Shown here piece after piece: positions 6,531-11,634 of a stretch of DNA of 11,634 nucleotides. The notes beneath the pieces are model-generated. The model was not told where the DNA came from. It did not search any database and worked only from the letters and a program-made list of their open reading frames with translations. A program made the position numbers and the translations under genes. Numbering within the stretch: position 1 is the first letter of the stretch; each line of letters opens with the position of its first letter. The DNA is from Oscillibacter sp. UBA6647 (GTDB lineage Bacteria; Bacillota; Clostridia; Oscillospirales; Oscillospiraceae). Where the stretch lies: positions 1 to 11,634 of the forward strand of contig DKLF01000048.1 of assembly GCA_002455655.1 (NCBI GenBank), in the 5' to 3' direction.

Positions 6531-6539
6531 GAGCAAACC
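6521..6539. promoter_or_regulatory. Inverted repeat over the DUF4364 -35 box, candidate operator
   Basis: GGTTTG (6521-6526), seven bases, then CAAACC (6534-6539) forms a perfect 6+6 dyad that covers the -35 box at 6525-6530. Its placement suits a repressor site. Which protein binds is unknown; the product of the neighbouring DUF4364 gene is a natural candidate. Confidence 0.35.
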
Positions 6540-6550
6540 TGCAAAATGAC

Positions 6551-6579
6551 TTGACGGAGCGGCCCCGTGGTGGGATGAT
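6551..6579 (+). promoter_or_regulatory. Possible promoter of the DUF3048-XRE-comEC group
   Basis: TTGACG (6551-6556) and GATGAT (6574-6579) are 17 bp apart. The -35 is near consensus and the -10 matches four of six. Transcription would start near 6586, about 26 nt before the TTG start at 6612. The two divergent promoters in this gap do not overlap. Confidence 0.45.
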
Positions 6580-6611
6580 AAGGAAAAAGCTGACGAAAGG
6601 CGGCACGTTTA

Positions 6612-7700
6612 TTGAAACGATTTTTTTCGCTCCTGTGCGCGGCTCTGACCGTAATCAGCCTTTCCGCCTGCGGCGGAAAAGAACCTCCCACTCCGGCAGA
6701 GTCGTCCGCAGCCGTCTCCGCCCAGGCGCCGGAGGTGCTTGAAGAGCCGGCGCCATATGTCCCCTCCGGCACAAACCCTCTGACGGGGCTTCCCATGGAA
6801 CCGGAGTATGAAACTCTGCGGCCCGTGGCGGTGATGCTGAACAATCTCAAGGAGGCCCAGCCGCAGCTTGGACCCTCGCTGGCGGATGTTATTTACGAGG
6901 TCACCGCCGAGGGCGGTATTACCCGGATGCTGGCCCTTTACCAGACGCTGGAGGGAGCGCAGGTGGGAGAGCTTGGCAGCGTCCGTTCCAGCCGCCCCTA
7001 TTACATCGAACTGGCCTTGGGTCACGACGCGCTGTACGTCCACGCCGGGGGCAGCCCCGAGGCGTATTCCGACCTCGCTGCATGGAACGTGGACAACATG
7101 GACGGAGTCAATGGCGGGTCCGACGCGGAGATTTTCTGGCGGGACAAGGAACGGAAAAAGACCATGGGCTATGAGCACAGCATGATTACCTCCGGAGAAA
7201 ACATTCTTGCGTATCTGGCCAAGGGCCGCTTTTCCACGGAGCACAAATCCAATTATACCTACGGGCAGAAGTTTGTGGATGACGCAACACCCCTCAACGG
7301 CGAACTGGCGGAGCATGTCCGGGTAAAGTTCTCGGTCTACAAAACCGGGACCTTTGAATATGACGCGCAGAGCCGTAAATACCTTGTAGGGCAGTATGAC
7401 GCGCCGTATGTGGACAAAGACACGGGGGAGCAGGTGGCGGTGACAAACCTGCTGGTGCTGGAGACAAATATCTCCGTGATTTCCGGGGATTCCTACGGGC
7501 GGATGAAGGTGAGGACCACCGGCGAGGGAGACGGCGCGTATTTCTGCGGAGGGAAGACCATCCCCATCCATTGGAGCAGGTCCAATCGAAACAGTCCCTT
7601 TGTCTATACCACGCAGGGCGGAACACCGCTGAATCTGGAGCGGGGGAACAGCTATGTGTGCATCATCAGTCCGAAAACCGGGGCCGTGGAGGCTTCGTAA
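6612..7700 (+). CDS. DUF3048 (YerB-like) lipoprotein
   Basis: This is a predicted surface-exposed lipoprotein of 362 residues. Translation appears to start at TTG 6612 (then KRFFSLLCAALTV), with AAAGG about 11 nt upstream. The signal peptide ends in a lipobox LSAC with Cys20. A Pro/Ser/Ala-rich linker (24-45) leads to TNPLTGLPM and RPVAVMLNNLKEAQPQ, the distinctive opening of DUF3048. Then come ADVIYEVTAEGGITRMLALYQ, VGELGSVRSSRPY and a C-terminal DUF3048_C region (about 225-355), with YVDKDTGEQVAVTNLLVLE and YFCGGKTIPIHWSRSN. YerB of Bacillus subtilis is the best-known relative, and its biochemical role is not settled to my knowledge. The XRE gene follows 33 nt after the stop without a terminator, so it may head an operon with comEC. 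No enzymatic motif is visible. Confidence 0.9.
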   Translation: MKRFFSLLCAALTVISLSACGGKEPPTPAESSAAVSAQAPEVLEEPAPYVPSGTNPLTGLPMEPEYETLRPVAVMLNNLKEAQPQLGPSLADVIYEVTAEGGITRMLALYQTLEGAQVGELGSVRSSRPYYIELALGHDALYVHAGGSPEAYSDLAAWNVDNMDGVNGGSDAEIFWRDKERKKTMGYEHSMITSGENILAYLAKGRFSTEHKSNYTYGQKFVDDATPLNGELAEHVRVKFSVYKTGTFEYDAQSRKYLVGQYDAPYVDKDTGEQVAVTNLLVLETNISVISGDSYGRMKVRTTGEGDGAYFCGGKTIPIHWSRSNRNSPFVYTTQGGTPLNLERGNSYVCIISPKTGAVEAS

Positions 7701-7708
7701 CCCGCAGA

Positions 7709-7722
7709 ATAATCCACATTAT
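7709..7722. promoter_or_regulatory. Short AT-rich inverted repeat before the XRE gene
   Basis: ATAAT (7709-7713), CCAC, ATTAT (7718-7722) is a 5+5 dyad in an otherwise GC-rich stretch. It ends directly before the GAGGTGAG ribosome binding site of the XRE gene. It could be an operator for that regulator or a small RNA hairpin affecting initiation. The repeat is short and may be chance. Confidence 0.25.
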
Positions 7723-7733
7723 GAGGTGAGGCC

Positions 7734-7955
7734 ATGTATTTCAGGCGTATCCGGGAGCTGAGAGAAGACCGCGACCTTACCCAAGCCGCCGCAGCGGCGT
7801 ACCTGAATATGCACCGCAGCGTCTACCGCCGCTATGAGAGCGGAGAGCGGGAAATCCCCGTTTGGGCAGCAATTGCGCTAGCGGAGCTGTATCGCGTCAG
7901 TACAGACTATCTTCTGGGCAGGACCAACCGACCCTCGCCCCACGGAAAGAAATGA
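7734..7955 (+). CDS. Small XRE-family helix-turn-helix transcriptional regulator
   Basis: A 73-residue stand-alone DNA-binding domain of the Cro/C1 (HTH_3) type. The ATG at 7734 has GAGGTGAG 3 nt upstream. The five-helix fold is easy to follow: IRELREDRDLTQAAAAAYLN, then HRSVYRRYESGEREIP containing the recognition helix, then WAAIALAELYRVSTDYLLG, the standard closing motif. Only a short basic tail (RPSPHGKK) remains, so there is no sensor or protease domain and dimers probably form through the HTH itself. Its stop TGA overlaps the ATG of comEC as ATGA, so the two are translationally coupled. Small XRE proteins are common in Clostridia. Whether this one controls comEC, its own operon or distant genes is not visible. 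Confidence 0.92.
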   Translation: MYFRRIRELREDRDLTQAAAAAYLNMHRSVYRRYESGEREIPVWAAIALAELYRVSTDYLLGRTNRPSPHGKK

Positions 7956-10207
7956 GGAAGCTGGCGACGTGGGCGGCCGCCTTTGCCGCGGGGATTTTTC
8001 TGGCGCAGGTTCTTTTGCCGGACCGATTGCTGCTGCTTTGTTCGGCTGCGGCTTTGGGCTTGGGCGTTCTGGCGCTTTTGCTGCGGGAACCGGCGCGGTA
8101 TCGGGCGGTTCTGATCTGCACGGCCCTGTCCTTTGCATTGGGGTACAATTGGGCATTTGCGCTTTTGGTGCAGGCTCCGGCGGAGGCACTGGCGGAGCGG
8201 GAGCTGACGGCTGTGACCATGGTTTTGACGGACTATCCGCAGACGACGGCTTACGGCGCAAAGGTCACGGTGCGCCCGGACATTCCGGGCCTGCGGGGTG
8301 TGCGGGCCGTGTATTACGGGGACGCGTCGCTGCTGGAGCTGCTTCCGGGCCAAACGGTGACGGACGACCTGCGGCTCAAAAGTGCGTCAAAGATACAGGA
8401 TGACGAGGTGACGACCTTTACCTCCCGGGGCGTGTTTCTTCTGGCCTACGGTAGGGGAGAAGCGGCGTATGGAGACGGAAGCGCGTCCTCGCCCCGATGG
8501 TGGCCTGCCCGGATGGGACAGGCCATGCGGGAGAAGATTGCAAAGCTGTATCCCGGCGAGGCGGCGGGCTTTATGACCGCCATCCTCACCGGCGATACCA
8601 CGTTGCTGAGCGAAGCGGCGGGGACGGATTTAAGCGAGGCGGGCATCTACCACATCATGGCGGTGTCCGGCTTGCACTGTTCTTTTCTGGCGGCGATGAC
8701 ACTGGCACTGATTGGGAAAAAGCACCGCCGGACAGCGGCGTGCGTGGCCATCCCGGTTCTGATATTCTACGCCCTGCTCACCGGGGCGCGCCCTTCGGTG
8801 GTGCGGGCCTGCGTGATGCTGTCGCTGCTGCTGATAGCCCCCGCGTGTGGGCGGGAGGGGGACTCTCCCACGGCCCTGAGCTTTGCTCTGCTGCTGATTT
8901 TACTCCAAAATCCCTTTGCTGCCGCATCCGTCGGACTTCAGCTCTCCTTTGGCGCGGTGGCGGGCATGCTATGGATGACGCCGAGGCTGAACCATTTTTT
9001 GCTGGGCGACAGGGAGCGGGGGCGGATCGTTCAGACGATCTCCGCCAGCTTTTCCGCTACCTTGGGGTCGCTGGTGTTCACCCTGCCCCTGTCGGCGTAT
9101 TACTTCAACTTTCTGGTGCTGGTTTCGCCCCTTTCCAATCTCCTGTGTCTGTGGGCGGTGAGCCTGATTTTCGGGGTGGGGTTGGTTTCCGTCCTGTTGT
9201 CGTTTGCATGGATAACACCTGCCGTGCTTTTGGCGCTGATTCCGCGAGGGCTGATTGCCTATGTGCTGGCGGTGGTGGAGGTTCTGGCAAAAATTCCGTA
9301 CCACGCGCTGTATTACACAAACCCGTTTTTGAAATACTGGCTGGTATACTTCTACCTCCTGTTCGGCGCGGCGTACCTGGGAAAGCCCAAGTCCCGCCGC
9401 AAATATGCGGCGGCGGCGGTGCTGGCGGCGCTGTCTCTGATGCTGACGGTGAAACTGGGCAGGGTTTTCTATACATGGGGCACGCTTGACATTGTAGCGG
9501 TGGATGTGGGGCAGGGAAGCTGCACCGCCATGGCCTCCGGGGGCCAGTTCGCGCTGATGGACTGCGGTTCTTCAGCCAGTTGGAAGGGCGCGGGCGGGGA
9601 TGCCGCCGACCAACTTCTCAGCATGGGCTGCCAAAGGCTTGACTATCTGGTGCTGAGCCATTACGATTATGACCATGTCTCCGGCGTGGCGGATCTGATG
9701 AACCGCCTGCGGGTGGAGACGGTGTTGTTGCCGGACAAATGGGACGACGCGGGATTGCGCGAATGGGTGACGGAAACGGCGGAAAGTCACGGCGCGGCGG
9801 TGGAACTGGTGACGGAGGAACGGACGCTGGCCATCGGAAACAGCGTTTTAACGGTTTATCCGCCGGTGGGCACCGGCAGCGACAACGACAGCGGGCTTGC
9901 CCTGCTGTGCACCGCCGGGGAGTTTGATTTGCTCATCACCGGCGATATGGACGCCCGGACGGAGGAAAAGCTTCTTGCCGCCTATCCTCTGCCGGATATT
10001 GAGGCGCTGATTGTGGGCCACCACGGCTCCAAATATTCCACGGGAGAGGAACTGCTGGCGGCGCTTAGCCCGGAAATCGGCGTGGTCAGCGCGGGTCGGA
10101 ACAACTATGGTCACCCGTCGGACGAGGCGTTGCGGCGGCTTGCCAAGGCGGGTGCGGCAGTCTATCGGACGGACCGGCAGGGAAATATCCATATTTCTGT
10201 AAAGTGA
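7952..10207 (+). CDS. comEC: ComEC/Rec2 family DNA uptake protein with C-terminal metallo-beta-lactamase domain
   Basis: ComEC forms the membrane channel through which single-stranded DNA enters competent cells. The ATG at 7952 overlaps the XRE stop. An in-frame codon at 7862 lies inside the XRE gene and adds no family sequence. The protein has 751 residues, close to the usual full-length form. Layout: N-terminal membrane helices and a soluble DUF4131-like region (to about 170), the Competence domain with GFMTAILTGD, GIYHIMAVSGLH (Ser239, His242) and many helices to about 510, then a metallo-beta-lactamase domain from Asp513 (VDVGQGSC). Metal-site motifs are intact: HYDYDH (570-575, the HxDxDH form typical of ComEC), GDMD near 664, HHGSKYS from 690 and YGHPSD with His721. 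The strand-degrading activity is therefore probably retained. The comEA gene is not adjacent. holA follows 11 nt later, a frequent Firmicute neighbour. Confidence 0.95.
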   Translation: MRKLATWAAAFAAGIFLAQVLLPDRLLLLCSAAALGLGVLALLLREPARYRAVLICTALSFALGYNWAFALLVQAPAEALAERELTAVTMVLTDYPQTTAYGAKVTVRPDIPGLRGVRAVYYGDASLLELLPGQTVTDDLRLKSASKIQDDEVTTFTSRGVFLLAYGRGEAAYGDGSASSPRWWPARMGQAMREKIAKLYPGEAAGFMTAILTGDTTLLSEAAGTDLSEAGIYHIMAVSGLHCSFLAAMTLALIGKKHRRTAACVAIPVLIFYALLTGARPSVVRACVMLSLLLIAPACGREGDSPTALSFALLLILLQNPFAAASVGLQLSFGAVAGMLWMTPRLNHFLLGDRERGRIVQTISASFSATLGSLVFTLPLSAYYFNFLVLVSPLSNLLCLWAVSLIFGVGLVSVLLSFAWITPAVLLALIPRGLIAYVLAVVEVLAKIPYHALYYTNPFLKYWLVYFYLLFGAAYLGKPKSRRKYAAAAVLAALSLMLTVKLGRVFYTWGTLDIVAVDVGQGSCTAMASGGQFALMDCGSSASWKGAGGDAADQLLSMGCQRLDYLVLSHYDYDHVSGVADLMNRLRVETVLLPDKWDDAGLREWVTETAESHGAAVELVTEERTLAIGNSVLTVYPPVGTGSDNDSGLALLCTAGEFDLLITGDMDARTEEKLLAAYPLPDIEALIVGHHGSKYSTGEELLAALSPEIGVVSAGRNNYGHPSDEALRRLAKAGAAVYRTDRQGNIHISVK

Positions 10208-10218
10208 GAGAGATGAAC

Positions 10219-11274
10219 ATGGCTTATCAAACGACAAAGCCCAGAGAAAACAAGACGTTTCAAAAGCTGAAGGAGGATTTGTCCGCCGGAACGGCGGGCA
10301 GCGTTTACATCTTCTACGGAGAGGAGGCGTACCTCCGGGAATACTATTTGGGGGAGCTGCGCAAAAAACTGATTCCACAGGGCTTTGAGGAATTCAACTA
10401 CCACCGGCTGGAGGGGAAAGAGCTGACAGTGCAGGCCCTTTCCGAAATGGCGGAGGCGATGCCCATGATGACGGAGCGGACGCTGCTTCAGGTGAGCGAT
10501 TTCGATATTTTTAAGCTGGGCGAAGACCAGCGGGAACGGCTGATTTCGTTCTTGGAGGACGTTCCATCCTATTGCTGCGTTGTCTTTTCCTATGACACCT
10601 TGGACTATAAGCCCAACAAAACCATGAAAAAGCTGTGCTCCGCGCTTGCGGAACATGCCCGGGCGGTAGAGTTCCGTCAGGCGGAGAGCAGTGATTTAAC
10701 GGCATGGATTGCCCGGCGGTTTCGGGCGCTGGGCAAGGAAATCGACCGGCAGACGGCGGAGTATCTCATTTTCCTCTGCGGTCCGCTGATGACCGGTCTT
10801 GTCCCGGAGATTGCCAAAATCGGCGCTTATGCGAGGGGAAAGACTGTCACGGAGAAGGACATCGACGCGGTGGCGGACCCGGTGCTGTCGGCAGAGGTAT
10901 TTAAGCTGTCCGACGCGGTGCTGGCGGGAAATTACGATGAGGCGGCCCGGATTCTGGGGGATCTTTTGAAAATGCAGACCGAGCCGATTTTGATTCTTGG
11001 AATGCTGGGCGCGCAGCTTCGCCGGATTTACACGGCCAGACTGTCTTTAGACAGCGGGAAGGACAAATACTGGCTGATGAGCCTGTGGGGCTATAAGTCG
11101 GACTATCCCGTGCGGCTGCTGCTGTCCGCCGCGAAAAAGACCACGGCGGCTTGGTGCGCCCGGGCGGTAAAGGAGTGTCAGGTGCTGGACAGGCGGATGA
11201 AGAGCGAAAAGGGCGTGGACAGCGCGGGAGAGCTGAAGCTGCTGCTGGTGCGTCTGGGGGCGCAGAAGCGATGA
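10219..11274 (+). CDS. holA: DNA polymerase III delta subunit (clamp loader)
   Basis: Delta opens the sliding beta clamp and, with DnaX and delta-prime, loads it onto primed DNA. Three in-frame starts are possible: GTG 10204 (overlapping the comEC stop), ATG 10213 and ATG 10219. I chose 10219 because GAGAGAG then has normal spacing, giving MAYQTTKPRENKTF and 351 residues. The family is shown by SVYIFYGEEAYLREYYLGEL, the usual HolA beginning, MTERTLLQVSDFD, VVFSYDTLDYKPNKTMKKL, and the C-terminal helical domain with ILGDLLKMQTEPILILGMLGAQLRRIY. As in most delta subunits, the nucleotide-binding loop is not a classical Walker A. The stop overlaps the ATG of the toprim gene as ATGA. The comEC-holA pairing supports the call. 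Confidence 0.92.
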   Translation: MAYQTTKPRENKTFQKLKEDLSAGTAGSVYIFYGEEAYLREYYLGELRKKLIPQGFEEFNYHRLEGKELTVQALSEMAEAMPMMTERTLLQVSDFDIFKLGEDQRERLISFLEDVPSYCCVVFSYDTLDYKPNKTMKKLCSALAEHARAVEFRQAESSDLTAWIARRFRALGKEIDRQTAEYLIFLCGPLMTGLVPEIAKIGAYARGKTVTEKDIDAVADPVLSAEVFKLSDAVLAGNYDEAARILGDLLKMQTEPILILGMLGAQLRRIYTARLSLDSGKDKYWLMSLWGYKSDYPVRLLLSAAKKTTAAWCARAVKECQVLDRRMKSEKGVDSAGELKLLLVRLGAQKR

Positions 11275-11634
11275 GAAAGGTGCGGGAAGTGATTGTGGTG
11301 GAAGGCCGCTACGACAAAAACACCCTTCGTCAGGCGGTGGACGCCGCCGTGTTCCCCGTGGGAGGCTTCGCCGTGTTCAACGACAAGGAGCAGCTTGCCC
11401 TCCTCCGCCGTCTTGCAGAGGAGCGGGGGCTGATCGTGCTGACGGACAGCGACGGCGCGGGCTTTGTCATCCGCAATTATCTCAAGGGCGCTTTGCCGAA
11501 GGATCGGGTGAAGCAGGCATATATCCCGGATTTATACGGCAAGGAGCGCCGCAAGCGCAAGGCCGGAAAAGAGGGGAAGCTGGGTGTGGAGGGAATGCGC
11601 CCGGAGGTGCTTTTGGACGCACTGGAGCGGGCGG
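11271..11634 (+). CDS. RNase M5-like toprim protein, N-terminal part (3' end outside window)
   Basis: The frame is open from the ATG at 11271, overlapping the holA stop, to the window end (121 codons). RNase M5 is the toprim nuclease that trims precursor 5S rRNA in Firmicutes. The toprim fold is clear: VREVIVVEGRYDKNTLRQAV with Glu11 and Asp15, then VGGFAVFNDKEQLALLRRLA, and LIVLTDSDGAGFVIRNYLKG with Asp59 and Asp61 in the DxD metal-binding motif. KQAYIPDLYGKERRK and EGKLGVEGM follow, the segment typical of the RNase M5-like clostridial group that carries a C-terminal DUF4093. The C-terminal domain is off the window. I leave the gene symbol empty because rnmV orthology versus a paralogous toprim protein cannot be settled from the N-terminus. 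Confidence 0.85.
   Translation, partial: MRKVREVIVVEGRYDKNTLRQAVDAAVFPVGGFAVFNDKEQLALLRRLAEERGLIVLTDSDGAGFVIRNYLKGALPKDRVKQAYIPDLYGKERRKRKAGKEGKLGVEGMRPEVLLDALERA

Noticed and set aside
7862..7951. A 90-base N-terminal extension of ComEC.
   Set aside because: It lies fully inside the XRE gene in another frame, lacks ComEC-like sequence, and the ATGA overlap at 7952 gives a natural start.
9659..9676. HYDYDH in ComEC as a damaged metal site, since classical metallo-beta-lactamases have HxHxDH.
   Set aside because: ComEC proteins commonly carry HxDxDH, so this is normal for the family and not a sign of decay.
1..11634. Mobile element, CRISPR array, tRNA or defence-system content.
   Set aside because: No transposase, integrase, regular direct repeats, tRNA-like fold or defence-family motif could be seen on either strand.

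Overview
The window looks like chromosomal DNA from a GC-rich Firmicute of the class Clostridia, most plausibly an Oscillospiraceae/Ruminococcaceae-type gut anaerobe. This placement is an inference. It rests on the high GC of the coding regions, strong AGGAGG-type ribosome binding sites, TTG starts, Gram-positive lipoproteins, and the Clostridia-typical families DUF4358, DUF4364, DUF3048 (YerB-like) and the DHHW proteins. I see no rRNA, tRNA, CRISPR array, insertion sequence, phage gene or integrase. The region reads as ordinary core or near-core chromosome.

Layout, left to right. (1) The C-terminal signalling end of a methyl-accepting chemotaxis protein (2-547, +), then a promoter and a hairpin. 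(2) A small zinc-dependent N-acetylmuramoyl-L-alanine amidase (755-1327, +). (3) A strong bidirectional terminator separating it from a convergent PLP-dependent threonine aldolase (1376-2401, -). (4) A 290-bp divergent intergenic region with two back-to-back promoters that share one -10 box. (5) A DUF4358 lipoprotein (2692-3171), an MBOAT O-acyltransferase (3243-4637) and a DHHW/AlgJ-like protein (4649-5764), all +. Together they look like a surface-polymer acylation cassette. (6) A convergent gap with two terminators. (7) A DUF4364 winged-helix protein (5909-6457, -), divergent from the next group. (8) A long + strand cluster: DUF3048 lipoprotein (6612-7700), small XRE regulator (7734-7955), ComEC (7952-10207), DNA polymerase III delta (10219-11274) and an RNase M5-like toprim protein (11271 to the window end). 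Short gaps and ATGA overlaps suggest these last genes are co-transcribed.

Functionally the window mixes envelope work (amidase, acyl transfer, lipoproteins), DNA uptake (comEC), replication (holA), probable 5S rRNA processing (RNase M5-like) and amino-acid metabolism (threonine aldolase). I found no clear previously undescribed system. The points most worth checking are the shared-box divergent promoter at 2503-2555, the DUF4358-MBOAT-DHHW grouping, the dyad over the DUF4364 promoter, and an XRE regulator translationally coupled to comEC.
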